Positions 1 through 4,795 are shown, counted from the stretch's first letter. The stretch: 8,291 nucleotides of DNA from Candidatus Bipolaricaulota bacterium (GCA_023512665.1 JAILZC010000027.1:1-8291); one strand, 5' to 3'. The notes: generated by a model from the sequence alone, not told the origin. Made by a program: numbers and translations.

Positions 1-42
1 GGATCCTAAGTCCTGCGCGTCTGCCAGTTCCGCCACCCCCGC
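1..42 (-). tRNA. tRNA-Leu (anticodon UAG), 5' half only, truncated by window edge
   Basis: Read on the minus strand, the 5' end at 42 starts GCGGGGG (acceptor strand), followed by a D-arm of the type found in leucine tRNAs (GGCGGAACTGGCAGACGC). Then comes an anticodon stem CAGGA with loop CTTAGGA, giving anticodon UAG, which decodes CUA. The window ends inside the 3' side of the anticodon stem, so the variable arm, T-arm and acceptor 3' strand are missing. It lies downstream of tRNA-Arg on the same strand and is probably co-transcribed with it. Confidence 0.85.
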
Positions 43-171
43 CCAGACTTCGTCTGGACTGTACATCTTGCCGCCGAAGGCGGCAAGACGAACGGTCCAG
101 GCGAAGCCTGGTTCGCCTTCGCCAGCCTGCGGCTGGCGAAGATGAAGCCCACGCGCAGCGTGCGAAGCTTG
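43..171 (-). repeat. Array of five perfect triloop hairpins in the tRNA-Arg/tRNA-Leu spacer
   Basis: The spacer holds five consecutive perfect inverted repeats, each with a loop of exactly three bases: 43-57 (6-bp stem, loop TTC), 66-88 (10-bp stem, loop GAA), 97-111 (6-bp stem, loop GAA), 117-141 (11-bp stem, loop TGC) and 150-162 (5-bp stem, loop GCA); loops are given on the + strand. The linkers are 8, 8, 5 and 8 bases. The stems differ in sequence, so this is a repetition of structure, not of sequence. In the tRNA transcript each would fold as a short rigid hairpin. They could guide processing, protect the precursor, or be remnants of palindromic elements. None is followed by a U-tract, so they are not ordinary terminators. 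Confidence 0.8.
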
Positions 172-244
172 CGCGCCCGGAGGGACTTGAACCCCCAACC
201 CGCGGCTCCGAAGGCCGCTGCTCTTCCAATTGAGCTACGGGCGC
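172..244 (-). tRNA. tRNA-Arg (anticodon UCG)
   Basis: A complete 73-base cloverleaf is visible on the minus strand. The acceptor strands are GCGCCCG and CGGGCGC with discriminator G. The D-arm is GCTC, loop AATTGGAA, GAGC. The anticodon stem is GCGGC/GCCGC around loop CTTCGGA, so the anticodon is UCG (reads CGA). The T-arm is GGGGG, loop TTCAAGT, CCCTC, with one G-U pair. CCA is not encoded; the genome continues CAAGC. It is the first gene of a minus-strand tRNA unit that continues to the tRNA-Leu fragment. Confidence 0.93.
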
Positions 245-265
245 GAGCTGCACTCGACGCTACCT

Positions 266-294
266 AGTTTAGCCCACCCGCCTTGCATCGTCAA
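266..294 (-). promoter_or_regulatory. Sigma-70 type promoter of the tRNA operon
   Basis: On the minus strand, TTGACG (294-289) and TAAACT (271-266) are separated by exactly 17 bases. Transcription would start near 259, about 15 bases before the mature tRNA-Arg 5' end at 244. The match to the -35/-10 consensus and the position make this a convincing tRNA promoter. Confidence 0.7.
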
Positions 295-311
295 CCCGTG
301 ACCAATATCAT
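283..311 (+). promoter_or_regulatory. Possible promoter for nrfHA
   Basis: TTGCAT (283-288) and TATCAT (306-311) stand 17 bases apart on the + strand, overlapping the divergent tRNA promoter. The start would fall near 318, leaving a leader of about 57 bases before nrfH. I see no clear FNR-type dyad (TTGAT-N4-ATCAA) in 245-374, so how nrfHA is controlled is not evident. The match is moderate and could be chance. Confidence 0.35.
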
Positions 312-374
312 ACTGAGAAATGCTCGGCGTCATAGAAAGATCAGGGATAGATCGTGTAGAGTGAATCGCGAGCT

Positions 375-824
375 ATGATGCGACCTTGGCTCTGGCTGAA
401 GATCGCCGTCTTCATCGCCCTTGGCGTATCCCTAGGGGTCGGAATCTTTACGTTCATCTACGCCCGGGGCGGCTCTTATCTGTCCGATGACCCTCGAGCG
501 TGTGTCAATTGCCATATCATGAACGACGTCTATAACAGCTGGTCACGCTCCAGCCACCACGCCGTAGCCACATGTAATGCCTGTCATGTCCCCCACGATT
601 TTGCAGAAAAGTGGCTGGCCAAAGCGCGCAACGGCTTCAAACACGCCGTTGCGTTTACGCTGCAAAATTTCCCCGAGCCGATCCGAATCACCGAAGCGAA
701 TCGGCACCTGCTCCAGCAAAACTGCTTGGAGTGCCATAGCGTCATCGTCAGCGAGATCGTCCAGCATGGGAATTTCGAGAGATACTGTTTTGAGTGCCAT
801 CGAGGAGTCGGTCATGGGCCGTAA
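375..824 (+). CDS. nrfH: NrfH, tetraheme cytochrome c quinol dehydrogenase subunit of nitrite reductase
   Basis: NrfH takes electrons from membrane quinol and passes them to the nitrite reductase NrfA. The 149-aa protein has one N-terminal membrane helix (about residues 8-29) and four c-type heme sites: CVNCH 43-47, CNACH 67-71, CLECH 117-121 and CFECH 138-142. The first is followed by I-M, giving the CXXCHXM pattern in which Met49 would ligate heme 1, as in Desulfovibrio NrfH. Length and heme spacing fit the NapC/NirT-NrfH family. The start has a weak ribosome site (GCGAG) and a second in-frame ATG directly after it, at 378, is an alternative. nrfA follows after 21 bases, which fixes the assignment as NrfH and not NapC or another quinol dehydrogenase of the family. 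Confidence 0.95.
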   Translation: MMRPWLWLKIAVFIALGVSLGVGIFTFIYARGGSYLSDDPRACVNCHIMNDVYNSWSRSSHHAVATCNACHVPHDFAEKWLAKARNGFKHAVAFTLQNFPEPIRITEANRHLLQQNCLECHSVIVSEIVQHGNFERYCFECHRGVGHGP

Positions 825-832
825 CGACGTGC

Positions 833-840
833 AAAGGAGG
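833..840 (+). promoter_or_regulatory. Strong ribosome binding site of nrfA
   Basis: AAAGGAGG lies five bases before the ATG at 846, far stronger than the site in front of nrfH. The catalytic subunit would therefore be translated more than its membrane partner from the shared mRNA. Confidence 0.8.
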
Positions 841-845
841 TCTCA

Positions 846-2135
846 ATGAAGCGCATCGCGCTGTGGAGTCTACTGTTTATCGTTATCGTTGGCGTCACGG
901 CGGGGATAACGGCGCTCTTGGTCAATATTATGGAGCGCAAGCGTGAAGCTGAAGAAGTCGCGCTCAAGCTCGTGGAGATCGCCAAGAACGAGCCCGACCC
1001 AGCCCTATGGGGCCAGAACTGGCCGCGCCAATACGCAGGGTATCTGAGAACTCGTGAGTCCAATGAGCGCACCAAGTATGGCGGCTCCGTGCCCTATCAG
1101 AGAGTCGAAGAGAACCCGCGCCTCAAAAGGCTTTTTGCCGGAAATCCCTTCTCCAAAGATTACAAAGAAGATCGTGGGCACGCCTGGTCGCTGGTGGACG
1201 TGAAAGAGACGCTCCGCGAGCCCAAAGCCGGTACATGTATGACCTGCAAGAGCGGCAACGTTCCGGGATTTCTCGAAGAAGCGGGGAATCCCGCGCAGTT
1301 CTATGCGACGCCCTTTGCCGAGTGGGCCGCGAAAGCCCAGCACGGCATCTCCTGTGTGGACTGCCACGACGCCAAGACCATGAATTTGCGCATCTCGCGC
1401 CCGGCTCTCTTAGAAGCCTTGCAGCGCCGGGGCGTAGATATCTCCAAAGCCACCCGCCAAGAGATGCGGACGTATGTGTGTGCCCAGTGTCACGTTGAGT
1501 ACTACTTCCGAGGCGAGGGGAAATATTTGGTCTTTCCGTGGGACAAGGGCTTGACTGTTGATGATATTGAGCGATTTTACGACGAGTACGGGTTCAAAGA
1601 TTTCACGCACGCCGAGAGCGGCGCGCCGCTGCTGAAGATGCAGCACCCCGAATTCGAGCTTTTTACTACGGGGATTCACTACCAAGCGGGGGTCTCCTGC
1701 GCGGATTGCCATATGCCCTATAAGCGCGAGGGGGCTATCAAGATCAGCGATCACTGGGTGCGCAGCCCCCTGCTCAACATAGCCGGCTCGTGCATGACCT
1801 GCCATCGGGCTTCCGAGCAAGAATTGCGCGAGCGCGTCGAGCGCATCCAAGAGAGAACGTACAATCTCATGGTGCGTGCTGAAGAGGCGATCATCGCAGC
1901 CATTGACGCGATCAAGGCCGCCAAAGAAGCTGGGGCTTCCGATGAGATGCTCGAGGAGGCCCGGCTCTTGCACAGAAAAGCTCAGGTGCGCTGGGACTTC
2001 ATCTCGGCGGAGAACAGCATGGGCTTTCACAGCCCGCAAGAGGCCGCGCGCATTCTGGGGGAAGCGATAGACTACGCCCGCCAAGCGGAGCTTTCTGCAT
2101 TGCGGGCCAAGCTCGCGCTTAGCCCAGCGCAGTAG
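846..2135 (+). CDS. nrfA: NrfA, pentaheme ammonia-forming cytochrome c nitrite reductase
   Basis: This enzyme reduces nitrite to ammonium with six electrons (EC 1.7.2.2) on the outer face of the cytoplasmic membrane. The 429-aa protein carries the diagnostic catalytic heme site with lysine, CMTCK 131-135, and four CXXCH sites: CVDCH 170-174, CAQCH 212-216, CADCH 285-289 and CMTCH 316-320. The active-site and calcium residues expected in the family can be placed: Arg110 (DRGH), Glu218-Tyr219 directly after the third heme site, Lys264, Gln266 and His267 (KMQHPEF). The C-terminal ENSMGFH segment (389-395) is also typical. All key residues are present, so it should be active. The N-terminus is a hydrophobic stretch (about 5-27) without an obvious AXA cleavage site, so it may stay as an uncleaved anchor. 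It forms an operon with nrfH. Confidence 0.97.
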   Translation: MKRIALWSLLFIVIVGVTAGITALLVNIMERKREAEEVALKLVEIAKNEPDPALWGQNWPRQYAGYLRTRESNERTKYGGSVPYQRVEENPRLKRLFAGNPFSKDYKEDRGHAWSLVDVKETLREPKAGTCMTCKSGNVPGFLEEAGNPAQFYATPFAEWAAKAQHGISCVDCHDAKTMNLRISRPALLEALQRRGVDISKATRQEMRTYVCAQCHVEYYFRGEGKYLVFPWDKGLTVDDIERFYDEYGFKDFTHAESGAPLLKMQHPEFELFTTGIHYQAGVSCADCHMPYKREGAIKISDHWVRSPLLNIAGSCMTCHRASEQELRERVERIQERTYNLMVRAEEAIIAAIDAIKAAKEAGASDEMLEEARLLHRKAQVRWDFISAENSMGFHSPQEAARILGEAIDYARQAELSALRAKLALSPAQ

Positions 2136-2164
2136 CGCCAGACTATATCTTCTAGCTTACTCTC

Positions 2165-2240
2165 TTGAGCCCCTTGCCTCTATCACCTGGGGGATGCGAG
2201 GGGGGACAAACTCCAAGTGAACCTCCCCCTTCCCTCCGAC
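2165..2240. repeat. G/C-tract-rich intergenic segment, possible degenerate repeat
   Basis: The gap between nrfA and the sigma factor gene has a G-rich run (about 2190-2206) followed by a C-rich run (about 2222-2236). AGGGGG and CCCCCT can pair in it, but the loop is long. The composition recalls the clear palindromes at 5481-5534 and 5909-5964, yet the arms are not well conserved. I see no good terminator for nrfHA here. Confidence 0.3.
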
Positions 2241-2250
2241 GACTCACGAG

Positions 2251-2259
2251 TGCTATAAT
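2251..2259 (+). promoter_or_regulatory. Extended -10 promoter of the sigma/anti-sigma operon
   Basis: TGCTATAAT is a perfect extended -10 element (TGN plus TATAAT at 2254-2259). No convincing -35 is found 17 bases upstream, which is usual for extended -10 promoters. The start would fall near 2266, leaving only about 12 bases before the ATG at 2278, with GGGGAG at the very 5' end as a possible ribosome site. The housekeeping look of the box suggests basal expression; autoregulation by the ECF factor itself cannot be judged from one promoter. Confidence 0.65.
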
Positions 2260-2277
2260 CCCACGGGGAGTGCGCAG

Positions 2278-2826
2278 ATGCATGATGAGATTGCGTGGGT
2301 TCGTCAGGTTGCCCAGGGCGATGAGAGGGCTTTTGAAAGACTCTTTCGTTGCTACGCCCCACGAATACTTCGATTTGCCATGAGCTATCTCAACGATCCA
2401 GCGCACGCCGAGGAAGTCGTGCAAGAGACGATGATCGCCGTGTGGAAGAGCGCGAAAGAGTACAAAGAGCAGAGCCAAGTCTCGACGTGGATCTTGGGGA
2501 TCGCGCGCAACAAAGCATTAGATTGCGCGCGGGCCCGCCAGCGCGAGCCAGAGTTTTTGCGAGAAAAGCTCGACCGGCGGGCGTCGGCGCGCGCGACACC
2601 GGAGCAGATCGCCCAACGCGATTCACAAGCTGAGCGCGTGCGATCGGCGCTTGAGAAGCTGTCTCCAGAACACCGCGAAGTGATGATGCTCGCGTTCTAT
2701 AACGAGCTGTCGTACTCAGAGATCGCGCAGATTCTGAACTGTCCGGAGGGCACGGTGAAGAGCCGTGTCTACTACGCCAAAGAGCAGCTCAAGAAGCTCT
2801 TGAGCGAGGGCGGTGAAATGCTATGA
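2278..2826 (+). CDS. ECF-type RNA polymerase sigma factor
   Basis: A 182-aa protein of the extracytoplasmic-function sigma-70 class, which directs RNA polymerase to a small regulon. Region 2 covers about residues 18-88, with the conserved DPAHAEEVVQETMIAVWK stretch (40-57) and the -10-recognising STWILGIARNKALD segment (69-82). After a charged linker, region 4 (about 120-172) has the helix-turn-helix LSYSEIAQILNCPEGTVKSR (144-163) that reads the -35. Regions 1 and 3 are absent, as expected for ECF factors. Its stop overlaps the next start by four bases (ATGA, 2823-2826). The next gene is a zinc-finger anti-sigma factor, so activity is probably set by release from that partner. The target promoters and signal are unknown. 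Confidence 0.93.
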   Translation: MHDEIAWVRQVAQGDERAFERLFRCYAPRILRFAMSYLNDPAHAEEVVQETMIAVWKSAKEYKEQSQVSTWILGIARNKALDCARARQREPEFLREKLDRRASARATPEQIAQRDSQAERVRSALEKLSPEHREVMMLAFYNELSYSEIAQILNCPEGTVKSRVYYAKEQLKKLLSEGGEML

Positions 2827-3197
2827 GACTTCGCTGTTCGCAGGAGCTGCGCGAACTTCTGCCCTGGTACGCGAATAACACACTCACAGAGGAAGAGCGC
2901 GCAAAAGTCGAGGCGCATCTGGCTCGGTGTGAGCGATGTCAGCAGGAGCTGCGCGAGCTTCGCCAGATCAAAGAGCTTGTTGTTCTGAGCGTCAAGAGCG
3001 TTCCAGAGCCATCAGAAGAACTCTTCTCTCGGACGGTTGAACGAACTCGCTCTCAAGGACGACATACGATAGCTCAGCTCAGTTGGCAGATCTTCGCGCT
3101 GGGGTTTTCGCTGGGCGTGCTCTATGAGCGCGGCAGAGTGAGACTTGAGCCGGAGATCGAGGCCTTCGGCTGGGAACTGAAGCGCAGAAAGGGGTGA
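2823..3197 (+). CDS. Zinc-finger (ZAS-type) anti-sigma factor
   Basis: The 124-aa product begins with an anti-sigma zinc-finger domain. It shows Cys5, then the HxxxCxxC motif His32-Leu-Ala-Arg-Cys36-Glu-Arg-Cys39 in an amphipathic helical context (residues 1-50). Such domains clamp the partner sigma factor. A linker is followed by a short hydrophobic segment (about 88-101, with Phe, Leu, Gly and Val) that may be a single membrane span or a membrane-associating helix, then a charged tail of about 23 residues. There is no large sensor domain beyond the membrane. Translational coupling to the sigma gene (ATGA overlap) keeps the two in balance. The membrane segment is marginal, so a soluble redox-type anti-sigma factor remains possible. 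Confidence 0.85.
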   Translation: MRLRCSQELRELLPWYANNTLTEEERAKVEAHLARCERCQQELRELRQIKELVVLSVKSVPEPSEELFSRTVERTRSQGRHTIAQLSWQIFALGFSLGVLYERGRVRLEPEIEAFGWELKRRKG

Positions 3198-3199
3198 AC

Positions 3200-3496
3200 A
3201 TGATGGCCAAAGAAGAGTGGGGCCCGGAAGAAGTAGCCCAACTGCTCGACAAGATCGCGGATAAGATCCCGGCGCTCCTCAAGGGGCTGCGGGATATCGT
3301 CTACTCCGCAGAGGCCGGGGAGCAGTTCGGCAAGGCCGTGGGAGCATTTTACAGCGAGCTGATCAAGCAGGGCATCCCCCAAGAGCAAGCGATGGAGATG
3401 GCCAAGAATTATATGATTAGTCTGCGAGATTTGGCCAAACCGAGCTTGAAGCTGGGGGAGAAAGAGATCGAGAAGGAGCTGAAGAAGGAGTCCTAA
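3200..3496 (+). CDS. Small helical protein of the sigma operon, function unknown
   Basis: A 98-aa, mostly helical, charged protein with no signal peptide or membrane segment. I do not recognise the family. The ATG at 3200 follows AAAGGGG (3188-3194) closely; ATG 3203, or a GTG at 3194 that overlaps the preceding stop (GTGA), are alternatives. Residues 58-78 contain a motif shared with the next gene: G-I-P, ten residues, then Tyr71-x-I-S-L-x-D-L. The C-terminus is lysine/glutamate-rich. Being third in the sigma/anti-sigma operon, it may be an accessory regulator or a product of the stress response; this is inference from position only. Confidence 0.8.
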   Translation: MMAKEEWGPEEVAQLLDKIADKIPALLKGLRDIVYSAEAGEQFGKAVGAFYSELIKQGIPQEQAMEMAKNYMISLRDLAKPSLKLGEKEIEKELKKES

Positions 3497-3499
3497 GCG

Positions 3500-3751
3500 A
3501 TGCGGGCGTGGCGCTGGGCCAGAACGGTGCTGTTGGCTCTGTGGGTGGCAGAGGGCTTGCTCTTGAAGCTGGGCTGGCTGGCGCTCACGCTAGGGTGGAG
3601 CAAGTATTGGGCAGTGCGGCGCTACGAGCGCGCACTGAGACGCGCGGGGGTGCCCAGCTCGGTCGTGCGCGAACTGGTCGCAGCGTACAACGTATCGCTA
3701 GGTGACTTAGTGCGGACGGGGTGGCACCGGGCGCCAAGACGCCGAAAGTAG
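3500..3751 (+). CDS. Small membrane protein, last gene of the sigma operon, probably frameshifted at its 3' end
   Basis: An 83-aa basic protein with an N-terminal hydrophobic segment (about 8-32) and a cytoplasmic-looking tail. AAGGAG at 3485-3490 supports the ATG. Residues 50-72 repeat the motif of the upstream protein: G-V-P, ten residues, then Tyr63-x-V-S-L-x-D-L-x-R. The last eleven residues (T-G-W-H-R-A-P-R-R-R-K) look odd. A second copy of this 3' end at 4374-4463 has one extra base, and in that frame reads on as GAKTPKVATI-x-DLRLN. If that frame is ancestral, this copy has lost one base near 3729 and stops early at 3751; restored, it would end near 3803. The function is unknown. Confidence 0.75.
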   Translation: MRAWRWARTVLLALWVAEGLLLKLGWLALTLGWSKYWAVRRYERALRRAGVPSSVVRELVAAYNVSLGDLVRTGWHRAPRRRK

Positions 3752-3782
3752 CTACTATTGATGATTTACGTCTCAACCCTTG
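3694..3782 (+). repeat. Direct repeat copy 1 (3' end of the small membrane protein gene)
   Basis: This segment matches 4374-4463 over its full length, with about 13 substitutions and one single-base gap by hand count (roughly 85% identity). The best conserved part is 3730-3782, with four differences in 53 bases. Most substitutions are in third codon positions of the common frame, so both copies were probably translated at some time. Confidence 0.85.
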
Positions 3783-3795
3783 CGATCACCAAAGT

Positions 3796-3824
3796 TTGTT
3801 TTAGCAGAGGCAGTAGGCTATAAT
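3796..3824 (+). promoter_or_regulatory. Promoter of hicBA, start close to the hicB start codon
   Basis: A perfect TATAAT (3819-3824) lies 17 bases after a weak -35, TTGTTT (3796-3801). The start would fall near 3831, only about two bases before the ATG at 3833, so hicB may be read from a leaderless mRNA or start at the in-frame GTG at 3851. A loose direct repeat GCAG-N2-GCAG just upstream (3804-3813) could be part of an operator. Confidence 0.6.
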
Positions 3825-3832
3825 TTTTATAT

Positions 3833-4096
3833 ATGAGCGTCACTAGCGCCGTGCGCACCTACACCTTCAAAGTGGTGATTGAAGAAGATGCGTTTGCTGA
3901 TGGCACGCCGGCATATCATGCCTTTTGTCCGGCCTTGCCGGGGTGCCAGACCTGGGGCTATACCCGCGAGGAAGCCCTCCGTAACCTCCATGAGGCCGTT
4001 GAGTTGTACTTGGAATCCTTACGAGCCCATAACGAGCCTATCCCCACAGAGCTTGTCTTTGAAGGGCCTCTGGTGAGCGTAGTCTTGCCCAAATGA
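3833..4096 (+). CDS. hicB: HicB-type antitoxin
   Basis: The antitoxin of a type II HicBA module, which binds and blocks the HicA mRNA interferase. The 87-aa protein has the partly degraded RNase H-like HicB fold: TYTFKVVIEED at 9-19, then the hallmark ALPGCQTWGYTREEALRN (34-51) and the helix HEAVELYLESL (53-63). It has no C-terminal ribbon-helix-helix or HTH domain, so it is the short form. Family members often begin a few residues before TYTF, so the GTG at 3851 is a serious alternative to ATG 3833, which sits almost on the predicted transcription start. Its stop overlaps hicA (ATGA at 4093-4096). The order is antitoxin first, toxin second. Confidence 0.9.
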   Translation: MSVTSAVRTYTFKVVIEEDAFADGTPAYHAFCPALPGCQTWGYTREEALRNLHEAVELYLESLRAHNEPIPTELVFEGPLVSVVLPK

Positions 4097-4347
4097 GCGA
4101 GGTGCCCTACCACAAGCTGCGCGGCATAACAGCCCGCAAGATCATCCGCGCCTTAGAGAGAGACGGGTTTTTCTACGATCGCCAGCGTGGGAGCCATCAA
4201 ATCTACGTCCATCCTGACGGGCGTCGAGTTGTCATTCCAATCCATCATAAAGGCCAAACTTTTCCTGTAAAGACCCTCAAGGCCATCATCGCCGCTGCCG
4301 GTTGGACCGTGAACGATTTGCAACGTCTTAAAATCATTCCCAAGTGA
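4093..4347 (+). CDS. hicA: HicA-type toxin, mRNA interferase
   Basis: An 84-aa YcfA/HicA family toxin that cuts mRNA in a translation-independent way when free of HicB. It has the double-stranded-RNA-binding-like layout: helix 11-23 (GITARKIIRALER), then the catalytic-histidine strand RGSHQIY (32-38, His35), the strand RRVVIPIHHKG (44-54) and the C-terminal helix (59-69) followed by ND and a basic end. All family hallmarks are present, so the toxin is probably intact. It is translationally coupled to hicB. The pair sits between two copies of a 90-base repeat, which suggests it arrived or was moved as a unit. Confidence 0.93.
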   Translation: MSEVPYHKLRGITARKIIRALERDGFFYDRQRGSHQIYVHPDGRRVVIPIHHKGQTFPVKTLKAIIAAAGWTVNDLQRLKIIPK

Positions 4348-4356
4348 GGGCTTTAT

Positions 4357-4464
4357 ATGATCAGTCTGAAAGAATCGCTGGGCGACCTGGTACGAATGGG
4401 GTGGCGTCGAGGCGCCAAGACGCCAAAAGTAGCTACTATTGCTGACTTACGTCTCAACTCTTGA
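4357..4464 (+). pseudogene. 35-codon ORF: duplicated 3' end of the small membrane protein gene
   Basis: ATG 4357 opens a short frame of 35 codons ending at TGA 4464, nine bases after the hicA stop, with GAGGG (4346-4350) as a possible ribosome site. From residue 7 it reads S-L-G-D-L-V-R-M-G-W-R-R, matching residues 66-77 of the 83-aa protein. It then continues as GAKTPKVATIADLRLNS, the frame lost in the upstream copy. It lacks the membrane helix and the G-x-P half of the motif. I read it as a gene fragment left by duplication. It might still be translated with hicA as a tiny third product, which the sequence cannot settle. Confidence 0.55.
4374..4463 (+). repeat. Direct repeat copy 2, downstream of hicBA
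   Basis: The partner of 3694-3782, 680-681 bases downstream. It keeps one base more (near 4410), which holds open the longer reading frame. Similarity ends at both sides where hicBA and the next promoter begin; the -35 TTGACA (4461-4466) begins at the repeat's edge. Confidence 0.85.
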
Positions 4465-4490
4465 CAAGCGTAACAGTGTTATGTTACAAT
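4461..4490 (+). promoter_or_regulatory. Promoter P1 with TAACAGTGTTA dyad (68-aa gene)
   Basis: TTGACA (4461-4466) and TACAAT (4485-4490) are 18 bases apart, and TG-T before TACAAT makes an extended -10. The dyad TAACA-G-TGTTA (4471-4481) lies in the spacer, followed by a further TGTTA (4482-4486 overlap). A perfect 8-base palindrome TGACGTCA (4490-4497) covers the likely start near 4497. The promoter is nearly repeated at 4738-4767. Confidence 0.8.
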
Positions 4491-4519
4491 GACGTCATCA
4501 AAGCCAAAGGAGGCGAGCT

Positions 4520-4726
4520 ATGCTCAATCTCTTCGACGAGCTGTATATCGGGATGGCAGCGAGGGAGAGACAAGATCGCTTGGAGCGTGAAGCTGCAAGA
4601 GAAAGACTGCTCGCTGAGGCCCAAGCTCAGCGCCACAAGCCACAGAACGGGCGAGCTTTTGCGCAATTTCTCGCTCTGGCGCTCAAAACCTTCGGCATCA
4701 ACGGCCAGATGAACTGGAAGCTCTAA
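4520..4726 (+). CDS. Hypothetical 68-aa charged helical protein
   Basis: The start is well supported: AAAGGAGG (4506-4513) lies six bases before the ATG, downstream of a strong promoter. Residues 13-40 form a long, highly charged helix (ARERQDRLEREAARERLLAE), possibly a coiled coil. After a short break (KPQNG, 40-44) comes an amphipathic stretch, FAQFLALALKTFGI (47-60). There is no signal peptide, Cys or His motif, and I do not recognise the family. It is a single-gene unit whose promoter matches that of the regulator operon downstream, so the two are probably expressed together. Confidence 0.7.
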   Translation: MLNLFDELYIGMAARERQDRLEREAARERLLAEAQAQRHKPQNGRAFAQFLALALKTFGINGQMNWKL

Positions 4727-4737
4727 AATTTTTTGGC

Positions 4738-4767
4738 TTGTCAAACAAAACAGTGTTATGTTATAAT
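4738..4767 (+). promoter_or_regulatory. Promoter P2 with the same dyad (DUF4004-bactofilin operon)
   Basis: TTGTCA (4738-4743) and a perfect TATAAT (4762-4767) with TGT before it (extended -10) are separated by 18 bases. Compared with P1, about 26 of 31 positions are identical, including the unbroken core AACAGTGTTATGTTA. The dyad AACA-G-TGTT is at 4749-4757. The start would be near 4774. Confidence 0.85.
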
Positions 4768-4775
4768 GGGCACGC

Positions 4776-4795
4776 GAGGCCGCAAGCCTCAGGAG
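4776..4795 (+). promoter_or_regulatory. Leader hairpin and ribosome site of the DUF4004 gene
   Basis: GAGGC (4776-4780) and GCCTC (4786-4790) can form a 5-bp hairpin with loop CGCAA at the 5' end of the mRNA. It sits directly against the ribosome site AGGAG (4791-4795), which is eight bases from ATG 4804. Because the promoter lies at 4738-4767, translation must start at 4804 and not at any codon further upstream in this frame. Confidence 0.5.

Noticed and set aside
1..6. GGATCC at the first base as a cloning-site artefact
   Set aside because: These bases fit exactly into the tRNA-Leu anticodon arm, so they are native sequence, whatever decided the window edge.
43..162. CRISPR array
   Set aside because: The hairpins differ in sequence and length and there are no repeated units with spacers.
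1410..2084. Long open frame on the minus strand within nrfA
   Set aside because: It is antisense to conserved heme and active-site codons of nrfA, has no recognisable domain, and is explained by codon bias in GC-rich DNA.
2136..2277. Intrinsic terminator after nrfA
   Set aside because: The G and C tracts can pair only weakly across a long loop, and no U-tract follows.
4461..4712. Alternative 83-codon frame across the 68-aa gene
   Set aside because: It starts at the -35 hexamer of P1, has no ribosome site, and lies out of frame with the well-supported ATG at 4520.
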